DNA of 64,000 bases from Phycisphaeraceae bacterium (GTDB lineage Bacteria > Planctomycetota > Phycisphaerae > Phycisphaerales > SM1A02): the NCBI GenBank assembly GCA_015709595.1, contig CP054178.1, positions 3,105,205 through 3,169,204 on the forward strand, read 5' to 3'. A program made the position numbers and the translations under genes. Positions 26,796-39,301 of this stretch are shown here, piece by piece. The notes beneath the pieces were generated by a model. That model was not told the DNA's origin. It was given only the letters and a program-made list of their open reading frames with translations, and made no database searches. Positions within the stretch are counted from its first letter, which is position 1; each line of letters opens with the position of its first letter.

Positions 26796-27013
26796 GAAGT
26801 AATCCCGATCGTTGCGAATCGGATGAGCCAATCGCCGCCGGCGTGTCGCGGAACATGCGGGACGGGCCGGTTCTCGCGAGCCCGCGATACGGGACCATGG
26901 TATGGCCATGGCAACGGGTTCCGCGCTGCCAGTCAAGCGGACGCCCCGGGGCAATGGATGACCCCACCGGTCGCCGAGCCCATGGAATCAACCAACCAAC
27001 CGAGGAGAAGCAG

Positions 27014-29794
27014 ATGCGAGGCCAACGGTTCTTGAGCGTGATCGGATGCGGTGTGCTGGTCAGTGCGGCGTGGGGCATGGCCCTGCCGAGCGACGAACCG
27101 CGCGGCGGCGCCGATCATCGACCCGACGAGACGCCATCCCAGCAGGGAACAACCCTACGGGATGACATCCTTATTTACCGAGGCGATCTCTCCTGGCGCG
27201 GCACGCCGTGGTCAGGACTGGCGGACCTGGAGTTCCGCCTGTTCGCGTCGCCCACCGGCATCGATCCGATCGGGTCGCCGGTGGTGGCGGCCCAGTGGCC
27301 GGTCACCGATGGCGAGGTGCTCGTGGGATTGGACTTCGGCGTGACCGACCCAGCGGCGGTGGAGAACGGCGTGTGGATGGAAGTCTCCGTCAACGGCGTC
27401 ATTCTGTCACCGCGACGGTTCATTCCAGCCGCAGGATGGTCGCTCAGCCCGGGCCAGGTCGGCTCGACTGGATCGCGGCAGGCCGTGAAGGTCGATCGCG
27501 AACTGCTTGATGAGCTGGAATCCGAAGAGCGGCACGGCGATGAGGCGGGTGAGGATGGGAACGACTCTGGCGAAACCGGCGGCTCGTTGGGCGGCGGCGC
27601 CGGGTCAGGCGGAAACGGTGGCGGTGGCGCCGGTGCGCCCTCGCGACCGAACGGCCCTGGCTTGCCTGGCGGCGGGTTTGGCGGCGGCAGTGGCGGTCTC
27701 GGCGGAGGCGGCTGGGGCAATGAGGGTGAAATGGGGGAGCCCGATGGAGGCGGGTGGCAGTTGGGCAATGGCTTTGTGTGGACCACCGATCGCGTCGGCA
27801 TCGGAACATCCAATCCCAACAGTGGCACGCAACTTCATGTGGTGAGCAACAAGTTCAAGACGCTCTGGGTGCGCAACACCAACGCCGCCCGCCACGCGAT
27901 CTTCTCCAACTCAGGTCTGACATACCTTGAAGGGAACGTCGGTCTGGGCACGCAGACACCCACGGAGCGACTTCACCTCGTGGGTGGCACGGGTCGTTTC
28001 GAGAACTCGGCCACTTCGGGCAATGCCCTGCTGGGGCAGTCGCTGGCAGCGACCGGCAACACGGCCGCCGGACGCTTTGAGAACTCCAGCACCTCCGGCA
28101 ACGCGGTCTTCGCCCAGGCCTTGGCCACGAGCGGCATCACCTACGGCGTGCAGGGGCAGAGCGCCAGCAGCACGGGCCGCGGCGTCTACGGCATCGCCAC
28201 ATCGACCACCGGCGCCAACTTCGGCGGGCGTTTCGCCTCCATGAGCACGTCGGGCGTCGGCGCCCACGGCTGGGCCGCGTCCAGTACCGGCAACACAATC
28301 GGCGTGCTGGGCGAGGTCGCCAGCCCGACGGGCTTCTCCGGCTACTTCACCGGCCCCGCGGGGAGCCGCAACTACTTTCAGCGCCACGTGGGCATCGGAA
28401 CGGACCTTCCGTTGGCGGAACTTCACGTGGCTAACGTGAGCGGCAACGCGGACCTGCTGATCAAGCGCAACGATTCCACCTTCGGCTTCAACCTTGGCGT
28501 CAGCGGCACGCCCACCAAGCTGTTCATGGCACGCACGGACGGGACGACGTTCACTGACATCCTGACGCTCGACGGCTCAACCGATCGCGTCGGCATCGGC
28601 ACCACGTCGCCTGACAGCCGCTTGGACGTGCGCGGGTTCGCCAACGAGGATGCGCTGCGCGTCCGCGTGGACGGAGCCACCAAGCTCCGCGTCTACAGCA
28701 ATGGCGGTGTGGCGATCGGATCGAATCCGACCACGGTGCCGCAGGATGGGCTGTACGTGCTTGGAAATGTGGGAGTCGGGACGAGCGACGCGCTGCATCC
28801 GTTGCATGTTGAGACCGCATCTGAGCGAGCCGTTTTCGGCTCAACGTCGGCGGTTGACGGCCGCGCTGTGTACGGCTGGTCATCGGCGGCAACCGGGCAG
28901 GGCGCCGGCGTCTTTGGCCAGAGCGAGAGTCAGGGGGGCCGAGGCGTCTTCGGCGCGGCAGTCACCGAGTTCGGTCCGGCGTATGGCGTGTATGGTTCCA
29001 GCACGAGCACGTCGGGGCATGGGGTGTTCGGACATGCGACCTCGCTGTCTGGATCCACGTTCGGTGTGCGCGGGTTGAGCAGCAGCGACTCCGGCAATGG
29101 CGTCTACGGAGGCGCCAGTTCCACAACCGGGTCGACGACTGGTGTTCGAGGCACCAGCGTCAGCACGACCGGAACCGGCGTGCTGGGTCACGCGTCGAAT
29201 TCGTCCGGTCAGAACTTCGGTGTTCGCGGGCACACCGACAGCCCGGACGGATACGGCGGCTACTTCACAGGATCTGCCGGCAGCTCGAACTATTTCCAGC
29301 GCAACGTCGGCATCGGCGTCCTCAGCCCGACCTTCCAACTTCAACTCTCCACCAATTCCGCGGCCAAGCCCACCAGCAGTTCATGGACCATCTCATCGGA
29401 CGCGCGGCTCAAGAAGAACATCCGCACCATCGACCACGCACTGGATGACCTGCTGGCCCTGCGCGGCGTGACCTATCAGTGGATCGACCCCGCATCACAG
29501 GGCAACATGGCCGGCACGTACACCGGCTTCATCGCCCAGGAAGTGGAGCCGATCTTTCCCGAGTGGATCAGCGAGGACGCCGAGGGCTTCAAGCGGCTCA
29601 CCGTGATCGGCTTCGAGGGCATCGTGGTGGAGGCCCTGCGGGAACTCCGCGCCGAGAAGGACGCCCAGATCGCCCAGCGCGACGCCGCCATCGAGCAGCT
29701 TCGATCCGAAAAGGACGCCGAGATCGCCGAACTCCGCGCCCGACTTGAGCGACTGGAGAAGCACCTGCTTCGCGCGGGACCAACGCCGCACTGA
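27014..29794 (+). CDS. Large secreted protein with tail-fibre-like repeats and S74 chaperone domain
   Basis: ATG 27014 follows GAGGAGAAG by about 6 bases. The 926-residue product has a signal peptide (FLSVIGCGVLVSAAWG), a conserved N-terminal beta domain to about 155 and a Gly-rich linker. A long series of short repeats follows (RVGIGTSNPNSGTQLHV, GVGTSDALHPLHVET, many 'SxSTTGxGVxG' turns). Residues from about 795 form a peptidase_S74 intramolecular chaperone domain (SDARLKKNIRTI, FIAQEVEPIFPEW), then a coiled coil. In phage tail spikes this domain assembles trimers and cleaves itself off. Here the protein is chromosomal, secreted and has a close paralogue downstream, so an extracellular fibre is likely. 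Confidence 0.82.
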   Translation: MRGQRFLSVIGCGVLVSAAWGMALPSDEPRGGADHRPDETPSQQGTTLRDDILIYRGDLSWRGTPWSGLADLEFRLFASPTGIDPIGSPVVAAQWPVTDGEVLVGLDFGVTDPAAVENGVWMEVSVNGVILSPRRFIPAAGWSLSPGQVGSTGSRQAVKVDRELLDELESEERHGDEAGEDGNDSGETGGSLGGGAGSGGNGGGGAGAPSRPNGPGLPGGGFGGGSGGLGGGGWGNEGEMGEPDGGGWQLGNGFVWTTDRVGIGTSNPNSGTQLHVVSNKFKTLWVRNTNAARHAIFSNSGLTYLEGNVGLGTQTPTERLHLVGGTGRFENSATSGNALLGQSLAATGNTAAGRFENSSTSGNAVFAQALATSGITYGVQGQSASSTGRGVYGIATSTTGANFGGRFASMSTSGVGAHGWAASSTGNTIGVLGEVASPTGFSGYFTGPAGSRNYFQRHVGIGTDLPLAELHVANVSGNADLLIKRNDSTFGFNLGVSGTPTKLFMARTDGTTFTDILTLDGSTDRVGIGTTSPDSRLDVRGFANEDALRVRVDGATKLRVYSNGGVAIGSNPTTVPQDGLYVLGNVGVGTSDALHPLHVETASERAVFGSTSAVDGRAVYGWSSAATGQGAGVFGQSESQGGRGVFGAAVTEFGPAYGVYGSSTSTSGHGVFGHATSLSGSTFGVRGLSSSDSGNGVYGGASSTTGSTTGVRGTSVSTTGTGVLGHASNSSGQNFGVRGHTDSPDGYGGYFTGSAGSSNYFQRNVGIGVLSPTFQLQLSTNSAAKPTSSSWTISSDARLKKNIRTIDHALDDLLALRGVTYQWIDPASQGNMAGTYTGFIAQEVEPIFPEWISEDAEGFKRLTVIGFEGIVVEALRELRAEKDAQIAQRDAAIEQLRSEKDAEIAELRARLERLEKHLLRAGPTPH

Positions 29795-29814
29795 GCGGCT
29801 GAGCACGCCTGGCC

Positions 29815-29850
29815 GCGCACGGACTGAGTGAGGGAGCTTGGTCCGTGCGC
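29815..29850 (+). terminator. Hairpin between the two S74 genes
   Basis: GCGCACGGAC and GTCCGTGCGC form a perfect 10-bp stem with a 16-base loop, 20 bases after the first S74 gene stops. There is no T-run, so it may be a Rho-independent-like pause or an mRNA-end stabiliser. Confidence 0.5.
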
Positions 29851-29899
29851 GCCGGTTCGTCCCGGTACCCATCGTCCTGACTCGCTTCGAGGATCGACC

Positions 29900-32533
29900 A
29901 TGACTTCTCGCATCACCACGTGTCTGACCATCTCATGTCTGTCGCTGTTGCCGGCCGCGCCGACGCTCGGTCTTCGGAACGCCGATGACCCGCCGACGAC
30001 CGCCGAAGCGTCGGCAGCTCGACTCGACGCGATGACCGATCAGCGCCTGATCTACCGAGGGGAACTCCATTGGCGCGGCGTGCCCTTCTCCGGCGTGGCC
30101 GACCTCGAGTTTCGCCTGTTCACCACGGACACGGGCGACGATCAGATCGGCGCCACCGTGGCGGCTCAGCAGTGGCGTGTGAACCAAGGCATCGTCGTCG
30201 TCGGATTGGACTTTGGCCTGTCGGAAGGACTCGTCGATGACGGCGGGGCGTGGCTGGAGATCGTCATCAACGGCACGATTCTGTCGCCGCGACGGTTCAT
30301 CCCGGCGGGCGGATGGTCCATGGGCGGGTCCGTCGAGTCGGCGGCGGAGCCGGGGGCGCGGCGGGCAACAATGATCGACCCGGCTGTGATCGCGTCGCTG
30401 GATGCGGATGCTGACGATAATGCAGGCGGTGACGGTGAAGGATCGAGCGACGACGTTCCAAGCGATGGGCGTGTTGAGCAACTGGGCGGCGCGGGAGGCG
30501 ATGGCCTTGGTGGGGTGCGCGGCAGTCGAGACGGCGCGCGTCGGCCGGGCAAACCGAAAGGCCCGCCGAACGATCCTGCCCTGCCGCCCGGCGGCGGCGA
30601 CGGGTCCAACGGCGGCGACGATGGCGACTGGGGCAACGGCGACGACATGGGCGGCGCCGACGGCAGCGAAGGATGGCAGGTCAACAACGGCAAGGTGTAC
30701 ACCTTCGACCGCGTCGGCATCAACACCTCAACCGTCAACGCCAACAGCCACCTGCATATTCGAGGCGGATCGCTGTACTCGATCCTCATTCAGTTCACGC
30801 CCGCCAACCGGTGGGCGATCTACTCCACCAAGGGCAAGGTGCGGCTGCAGGACAATTACATCGATGCGACCGGCAACGTCGGGCTTGGCACGGAATCGCC
30901 CGCAGCGAAACTCCATGTGGTCGGCGGCGTGATCATGCCCGCGCCGTCCACGGGTGAAGTGCCGGGCGGCATTCAGTTTCCGCCAGGATCGTTCGGCGGC
31001 GGCGACAGTCAGCGCGCCGGAATCATATATCAGGCCAGCGGCGGATCAGGTTCGCGTCTGTCCATCTACAACAACGCCACGGCGGATGACGACATCGTGT
31101 TCGTGCAGCAGGGTGGCGAGCGACTGAGCATCGCCGATGGTCGCGTCGGCGTGGGCACATCCGAACCGAGCAACCCGCTGACGGTCAACGGGACGGTGGA
31201 TGTGACCGGCCGCCTTGGCGTCGGGACCACGTCGCCGAGTCATCCGATTCACGTGGTCTCGACCGATGCCCGACTGATCTACGCCCAAGCGACCGCCACA
31301 TCCGGACTTGGTTTCGCCATCTGGGGTGACTCCAACAGCACGTCCGGCACGGGTGTTGTTGGGCAGGCCAACGCACCGACCGGCCAGACCTGGGGCGGTC
31401 AGTTTTCATCGTCGAGCGTCTCGGGTCGCGGCGTGCAGGGAACGGCTAGCTCAGGCACCGGCGTGACATACGGCGTCTTCGGATTGAATCACAGCACGGC
31501 CGGGGTCGCCGTCATGGGTGAGGCGGTGGCTCAGACCGGCGCCACGTCTGGTGTTGCCGGGGTGAATCACAGCGCCACAGGTCGCGGCGTGTATGGGCTG
31601 GCCAGTGCCAACACGGCGTTCAACTACGGCGTCTACGGCCAGAGCAACAGCCCCACCGGAGCCGGTGTCTACGGCCGCGGCGCTTCCACGAGCGGTCAGA
31701 ACAAGGGTGTCTGGGGGTTCACGCAGAGTCCGGAGGGGTATGCTGGGTACTTCACGGGACCGGAAGGGAGCAGCAACTACTTCTCTCGAAAAGTGGGAAT
31801 CGGCACGGTGTCGCCCACCGACCTGCTCCATGTTGAGGGAGGTAACAGCAACACCAGTGTCAAGGTTCGGGGGGGCAATGGCCTGCTGTCCAGTCTTCGC
31901 CTGTTTGAGGCGAACGACTTCGGATTTGAACTCGAGTACGACGGGGGCGACGACAAACTCCGTCTCTGGTCGCGCAAATTCAACGCGAACGAAGGCGTGC
32001 GCATGACCTGGCTCAAGGATGGACGTGTCGGCATCGGTACCGAGACGCCTGGCTTCACGCTCGAAGTGAACGGTGACGCCGGCAAACCGGGCGGCGGGTC
32101 GTGGTCCACCGCCTCAGATCGGCGACTCAAGCGAGACGTGCAGCCGCTGCAGGGGTCACTCAACGCGCTGCTGGCGCTCCAAGGGGTGACGTTCGAGTAC
32201 CTCGATCCCGCCGCGATCAACGAACTGCCCGGACGTCGCGTCGGCATGATCGCTCAGGACGTGGAGCAAGTGTTCCCCGACTGGGTCGCGGCAGCGGACG
32301 ATGGCTATAAGCGGCTTACCTTCCGCGGGTTCGAAGCGCTCGTGGTCGAGGCCCTACGTGAACTTCGCGCCGAGAAGGATGCAGAGATCCAACAATTGCG
32401 AACCGAGAAGGACTCCGAGATCACGGGCCTCTACGCGCGACTTGAGCAAGTCGAGCGGCGCTTGGCGGAACTCATGTCAGTGCGCTCAAATTCCAGCCAC
32501 ACGGATTCCCAGGCTCATAACGGAACGCGCTGA
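29900..32533 (+). CDS. Second secreted S74-chaperone fibre protein (paralogue)
   Basis: This 877-residue protein starts at ATG 29900 (GAGGA six bases upstream). It has the layout of its neighbour: signal peptide, N-terminal domain (LIYRGELHWRGVPFSGVADL matches LIYRGDLSWRGTPWSGLADL), acidic/Gly-rich linker, then 'GVGTxSPxxxLHV' and 'TSGxGVxGxA' repeats. The S74 domain begins at about 739 (SDRRLKRDVQPLQ, GMIAQDVEQVFPDW), with a terminal coiled coil rich in Glu and Arg. The two genes are tandem duplicates that have diverged mainly in repeat number. The product probably forms trimeric extracellular fibres. Confidence 0.82.
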   Translation: MTSRITTCLTISCLSLLPAAPTLGLRNADDPPTTAEASAARLDAMTDQRLIYRGELHWRGVPFSGVADLEFRLFTTDTGDDQIGATVAAQQWRVNQGIVVVGLDFGLSEGLVDDGGAWLEIVINGTILSPRRFIPAGGWSMGGSVESAAEPGARRATMIDPAVIASLDADADDNAGGDGEGSSDDVPSDGRVEQLGGAGGDGLGGVRGSRDGARRPGKPKGPPNDPALPPGGGDGSNGGDDGDWGNGDDMGGADGSEGWQVNNGKVYTFDRVGINTSTVNANSHLHIRGGSLYSILIQFTPANRWAIYSTKGKVRLQDNYIDATGNVGLGTESPAAKLHVVGGVIMPAPSTGEVPGGIQFPPGSFGGGDSQRAGIIYQASGGSGSRLSIYNNATADDDIVFVQQGGERLSIADGRVGVGTSEPSNPLTVNGTVDVTGRLGVGTTSPSHPIHVVSTDARLIYAQATATSGLGFAIWGDSNSTSGTGVVGQANAPTGQTWGGQFSSSSVSGRGVQGTASSGTGVTYGVFGLNHSTAGVAVMGEAVAQTGATSGVAGVNHSATGRGVYGLASANTAFNYGVYGQSNSPTGAGVYGRGASTSGQNKGVWGFTQSPEGYAGYFTGPEGSSNYFSRKVGIGTVSPTDLLHVEGGNSNTSVKVRGGNGLLSSLRLFEANDFGFELEYDGGDDKLRLWSRKFNANEGVRMTWLKDGRVGIGTETPGFTLEVNGDAGKPGGGSWSTASDRRLKRDVQPLQGSLNALLALQGVTFEYLDPAAINELPGRRVGMIAQDVEQVFPDWVAAADDGYKRLTFRGFEALVVEALRELRAEKDAEIQQLRTEKDSEITGLYARLEQVERRLAELMSVRSNSSHTDSQAHNGTR

Positions 32534-32580
32534 GTTCGACGCATACGACACGACAACCTCGCCGCTGTGCTACCTTCCCG

Positions 32581-33000
32581 TCGCGCTTTCCGCCGGATCC
32601 GTCACTGCCCCGGCCGAAACTGCCTTGCCTCCATGCGGCCTCTTGAGGTACCCCACCGTCGCTGGGGGACGAGGAGGCGCGCATGGCGACGATGACGCAG
32701 ACGGTGAGGACGACGACCAAAGCAGCGACCACTACGCAGCCACGCGGCACCGCCACGCCAACGCGACGCGCGACGACGAGGGCCGCTCCGCCCCCACGCC
32801 GCCCCACGGCCACGACGTTGGCGCACGGGCGCGATCCAAGCCCCTCCGCCGCTACCCGCCCGAGGTGCTGAGCGACGCGGAGGTCGCCGCCCTGCTGGCC
32901 GCGTGCCGCGAGGATTCACCGGCAGGCATCCGCAACCGGGCGCTGCTCACTGTGCTGTATCGCGCGGGGCTGCGCATCACCGAGACGCTGGCGCTGCGTC
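32581..33000 (+). pseudogene. Tyrosine recombinase pseudogene, frameshifted and cut by a mobile element
   Basis: This segment is a diverged copy of the intact recombinase and its upstream region at 62857-63298. The shared ribosome site and ATG are at 32671-32685, and the catalytic part reads YPPEVLSDAEVAALLAACRE ... AGLRITETLALR. A frameshift separates the start from the catalytic frame. The gene ends abruptly at 33000, where the leader of the next mobile element begins. It is not functional. Confidence 0.8.
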
Positions 33001-33184
33001 TCCCCGTGCACAACTCTCCTCGAACTCGCGACGGAGAGCGCGGCGCGAGCGCGAGGCGACATCGCGCGTAAATGCCTGTCTTCAAGGGGTTTGCGGGCGT
33101 CGCGTTCGCCGCGGCATCGAGAGGTGATTTCGGACCATTTGGTCGATAGAGCGCCGAGCGGTCACTTTCGCGCTCTCCGTTTCT

Positions 33185-33227
33185 GTTAACCCGGCGCGCA
33201 CTGGAAAAAAAGTGCCATCTGGTTAAC
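33185..33227. repeat. Nested inverted repeat in the element leader
   Basis: GTTAACC and GGTTAAC form the outer arms; inside them GCACT and AGTGC flank an A-rich loop. The same structure, with base changes outside the arms, is at 51810-51852 in the deleted copy. Conservation suggests a functional binding site or RNA structure. Confidence 0.6.
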
Positions 33228-33409
33228 AGCGCGCGAGCGCCGAGTTGGGGCTGTACACCCAACTTCGCGGGTCAGGTGGTACACGGTGGAACACCTGCCG
33301 GCCCCTTCCTCACAGGCGCCTTCCTCTCTACCCCCGACCGTAAACCCTTGGCGCTGTGCAAATACTGTGCCTTCACTGATTCCAAGGTCATTGAGGCCAC
33401 CATACCACG

Positions 33410-34573
33410 ATGCACCGCTTCATCGACCCGCTCCTGCTTTGGCTGGCTCACGCCAGTCACGCCGACCTTATCCGGCAGATCCAGTTCCTCAAAGAGGAGA
33501 ACACCATCCTCCGGTCCAAACTGCCGCGGTGCATCAAGGTGACACCACGAGAGCGTGAGCGCCTGGTCCGGCTGGGGCGGCTGGTCGGTACGGCGATTCG
33601 GCACCTGGTCTCCATCGTCACACCCCACACCTTCAATCGGTGGCTCAAGGGGGACACGTGGAAGTCTGGCACGCGCCCCCGCCCCCGGAAGCCGGGCAGG
33701 CCGCGCACACCCGACGACATCCGCCAGATCATCCTGAGGATCGCACGGGAGACGGGCTGGGGGTACACGCGCATCCTGGGCGAACTCAAGAAGCTGGGCA
33801 TCACCTCCGTCTCCCGCTCCACAGTCGTGAACATCCTGAAGGAGCAGGGACTTCCGACGGGACCGGCGGGAGGCACGGGCACCTGGGATGCCTTCATCAC
33901 CCGTCATGCCAGGACGCTGTGGGAATGCGACTTCCTGGCGACACGCGTCCTCACCTGGAAGGGCTGGAAGGATGCCTACGTGCTCCTGTTCATCAACGTC
34001 GCCAGCCGCACGTGCTGGGTCTCGCCGGGCACGTTCCATCCCAGTCGGCGGTGGAGCCGCGAGCAGGCCATCGCGTTCGTCGAATCGCATCGCGAGGATG
34101 ACCACAACCTCCCCACGATGATCCTGCGTGACCGCGACTCGAAGTTCGGGCCGGGGTTCGATGCGGCGATCAGGCGACGAAACGTCACGCCGATCACGCT
34201 GCGGATCATGTCACCCAACCTCAACGCCTACGCCGAGCGGATGGTGCAGACGCTGCAGCAGGAGTGCCTCGATCACTTCATCGTGTTCGGCAAGAAGCAC
34301 CTGGATCATCTGGTCCGTGAGTACCTCATCCACTACCACACCGAGCGGCCTCATCAGGGGGTGGGGAATGTGCCGCTGGGGTTGGTGCGGCAACCGGAGA
34401 TGGGCCAACCCGCAAGACTGGCGGGCACAGCGCACGCGGGCTCGGGGCGGGAGTTGAACGGTGGGCGGACTGAGGCGCAATCCCGGGCGTCGCCACGGCA
34501 AGGCGGGCAACTGGCCTGCCGCGAGCGGCTGGGCGGGCTGCTGCGGCACTATGGGTGGCGGGAGGCGGCGTGA
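33410..34573 (+). CDS. DDE transposase/integrase (IS481-like, rve core)
   Basis: A 387-residue protein. An N-terminal coiled helix and basic HTH region (YTRILGELKKLGITSVSRST) are followed by an integrase core. The three acidic catalytic residues are in LWECDFLATRV, ILRDRDSKFG and LNAYAERMVQTL, and the C terminus has HYHTERPHQGVGN. It resembles IS481-type transposases; I do not assign a named IS. All catalytic residues are present. It is embedded in a larger element with a long leader rather than the usual short IS ends. Confidence 0.82.
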   Translation: MHRFIDPLLLWLAHASHADLIRQIQFLKEENTILRSKLPRCIKVTPRERERLVRLGRLVGTAIRHLVSIVTPHTFNRWLKGDTWKSGTRPRPRKPGRPRTPDDIRQIILRIARETGWGYTRILGELKKLGITSVSRSTVVNILKEQGLPTGPAGGTGTWDAFITRHARTLWECDFLATRVLTWKGWKDAYVLLFINVASRTCWVSPGTFHPSRRWSREQAIAFVESHREDDHNLPTMILRDRDSKFGPGFDAAIRRRNVTPITLRIMSPNLNAYAERMVQTLQQECLDHFIVFGKKHLDHLVREYLIHYHTERPHQGVGNVPLGLVRQPEMGQPARLAGTAHAGSGRELNGGRTEAQSRASPRQGGQLACRERLGGLLRHYGWREAA

Positions 34574-34657
34574 GTTCCACGCGGGAATCGCCGGGAGAGA
34601 AGTGTGTACCAGGTATTTGTGCAGGCAGGAACTTGTCAGTGGCCCCGTCCGCCGAGG

Positions 34658-37237
<2,580 letters not shown>

Positions 37238-37280
37238 GGGCCTCCACAGGAGAAGCGCAGAATCGGGTCCGCGGGGGCAA

Positions 37281-37859
37281 TCAATCCTTGCCGTCCAGAC
37301 GCGCCCGCAGCCATGCCCGGGCGATCATCCAATCGCCCTTGACGGTGCGCGGCGAGACCTCCAGCACCTCGGCGGCCTCCTCCACCGAAAGCCCGCCAAA
37401 GAACCGCAGCTCCACCACGCGCGCCTGGCGCTCGCTCAGGGACCGAAGGGCGTTGAGTTCGTCGTCCAGGGCCAGCAGATCCACCTCGTCGCTGACGGTC
37501 GGCGCCGCGTCTTCGTGCATCGCCACGCGCTCCCACCCGGCACCGCGTTTGTGGGCGCAGCGCAGCCGGGCGTGGTCCACCAGAAGGCGCCGGATGATCT
37601 GCGACGCCACCGCCATGAAGTGCGCCCGACCCTTCCATTCAACCCGCGACTGGTCGATGAGTTTGAGGAACGCCTCATCCGCCAGCAGTGTGGCCTGGAG
37701 CGTGTGCCCCGGCGCTTCCCGCCGCAGGTGCAACGCAGCCAGACGCCTCAGTTCGTCGTATACGTGGGGGACCAGTCGCTCGGCGGCGGAACGGTCGCCC
37801 CCTGCCAGCTCCAGCAGGATCCGCGTCGTGTGCCCGGAATGGACGTTCGCCGTCGCCAC
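37281..37859 (-). CDS. ECF-like sigma factor (TIGR02999-type)
   Basis: About 192 residues if GTG 37859 is used; the frame extends 21 codons upstream without better support. Region 2 (VPHVYDELRRLAALHLRRE) and HFMAVASQIIRRLLVDHAR match the first sigma factor closely. Region 4 is VEEAAEVLEVSPRTVKGDW. It is followed by the kinase gene on the same strand. Sigma-kinase co-location occurs twice in this window. Confidence 0.88.
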   Translation of the reverse strand: MATANVHSGHTTRILLELAGGDRSAAERLVPHVYDELRRLAALHLRREAPGHTLQATLLADEAFLKLIDQSRVEWKGRAHFMAVASQIIRRLLVDHARLRCAHKRGAGWERVAMHEDAAPTVSDEVDLLALDDELNALRSLSERQARVVELRFFGGLSVEEAAEVLEVSPRTVKGDWMIARAWLRARLDGKD

Positions 37860-37943
37860 GGAAACAGCATAACGGAGCCGGACGGAATCGGGAAGGCGCC
37901 ACCGGCCGGTTCCCGGCCCCAACCCCGCAGCCGGTGACGTCGG

Positions 37944-38864
37944 TCAGCCCCGGTCGTGGGGCGGGCTGTCGCCGGGCCCGCGATTTGAGGGCAGGGGGCT
38001 TCCTGCGCCATTGCCCGTGCGCGCCGAGCCGCCTAGCACGCGGATCAGCAACTCCGACCGCCCGGAGACGCCATGACGGCGGTACAGGTCGGTGACATAT
38101 TCGTGAACGGTGTGGATGCTGATGCCCAGACGGCGGGCGATCTGTTTCTCCGCCAGCCCTTCAAGGAGAAGATCGAGGGTCTGGGCAAGACGGGGCGAAA
38201 GATGGGGCCGGGCCAGCGCCCGCTCGTAGCAGTGCTCGATGGCCTCGTGGAGCAGGTGGAGGATGGCCCGCTCACGCGGTGAGAAGCGACGTCGGTCGCC
38301 CTGGTCGCGGTACAGGGCGAAGCCGACGATGCGGCCTTCGCCATCGAGCCGGCGCAGGGTGATGACGCAGTCGTCCAACTCCGACACGCTCAGATGACGC
38401 TGCATCAGGGGCGATGCATACCACTCGTCATCCGAAGTGACTTCTTCCCGTCTGTGGGTGAACAGCCGCCCGTTCAGGCTGCTGAGGGCGTGGAAGAACG
38501 GGCTGAGCATGGGCGGCGTGTTTTCCAGCAGTTCGGGCACCGCGTGGATCGGCTCGCCGCGCCGCCGCCGGGCGGTGTCGAGGCGACTCAGTTCGTTGCA
38601 CTTGGCGGCGTAGGCGGCGAAGTCGCGCCAGCCGGCGTCGTCCAGGTCGCCGACCGCAGCCCCTCGCGGCGCAAAGGGCCATCGGCGCGGGATGAAGGAG
38701 TGCAATTCCTGAAAACACGCGAGTTTGGCAGGAACGAGGCGACGCAGGCGGTGCAGCAGGTGCTGCTGCCACGCGGGGGAGAGGGGCGGCAGTTGGAGCA
38801 GTTCCGCCTGCAGCGCGAGCAGGGCGCGTGCGTCCTCCATCCTGATTCGTTCGCTTCGACCCAT
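37944..38864 (-). CDS. LuxR-type HTH transcription regulator
   Basis: A 306-residue protein starting at ATG 38864; the longer frame is not supported by a ribosome site. The C-terminal ~55 residues are a GerE/LuxR HTH (LAEKQIARRLGISIHTVHEY, then VTDLYRRHGVSGRSELL). The first 200 residues have no recognised sensor domain, although the region around LDDCVITLRRLDGEGRIVGF is GAF-like in character. It is oriented like the sigma/kinase pair and divergent from the secreted-protein gene at 39302, which it may control. Confidence 0.75.
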   Translation of the reverse strand: MGRSERIRMEDARALLALQAELLQLPPLSPAWQQHLLHRLRRLVPAKLACFQELHSFIPRRWPFAPRGAAVGDLDDAGWRDFAAYAAKCNELSRLDTARRRRGEPIHAVPELLENTPPMLSPFFHALSSLNGRLFTHRREEVTSDDEWYASPLMQRHLSVSELDDCVITLRRLDGEGRIVGFALYRDQGDRRRFSPRERAILHLLHEAIEHCYERALARPHLSPRLAQTLDLLLEGLAEKQIARRLGISIHTVHEYVTDLYRRHGVSGRSELLIRVLGGSARTGNGAGSPLPSNRGPGDSPPHDRG

Positions 38865-39301
38865 GAGAAACCCCCGCGCGAGGTGGAAGGCGTGGGCGGA
38901 TCGCACTCGGCCGACACGGCGTGTTTCCGCGTGCGTGTGAGAATCGCCCGTGTGCCGAGCATCGAGGCCAGGTTCCTGCGGCGCAAGGGTTTCGGGGCTG
39001 GCGTCGATGGCCGGGGCACGACCCCCTCTGTTCAGGGGGATTGCTTGGCTATGGGGGGACGCGAAAATGGCGGGGCAGGCGGGCAAGGCGATTGTGGCAG
39101 GATCACGGGTGGCTGCTCCTGCTCAGAAACACGTGGGGCGGCATTGCCCCGTGTGCCCACACCTTCCGCGATCTTCTATGGCCGACGACCACGAGCGTCA
39201 GGCCCGACCTGCACGATTCTGCCTCAGCGACATGGCGAACGCAGGTCATGGTGCGAGCGGTGGCACAGAGACTGGATGCACTCACATCGAAAGGCAGTCA
39301 G
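38865..39301. other. 437-bp divergent intergenic region
   Basis: It lies between the LuxR-type gene and the first TSP3 gene and should hold both promoters, but I see no convincing -35/-10 pair. A bulged hairpin (ACACGTGGGGC / GCCCCGTGT) lies at about 39130-39155. No protein-like frame is evident. Confidence 0.5.

Larger units (their letters stand above)
33000..34630 (+). mobile_element. Mobile element with a long conserved leader and DDE transposase
   Basis: The left boundary at 33000 is where similarity with the copy at 51624 begins and where the recombinase pseudogene is cut. A 410-bp non-coding leader, conserved in both copies, precedes the transposase gene. Similarity continues past the transposase stop to about 34630, so the right end is approximate. 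No target duplication could be identified. Confidence 0.65.
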
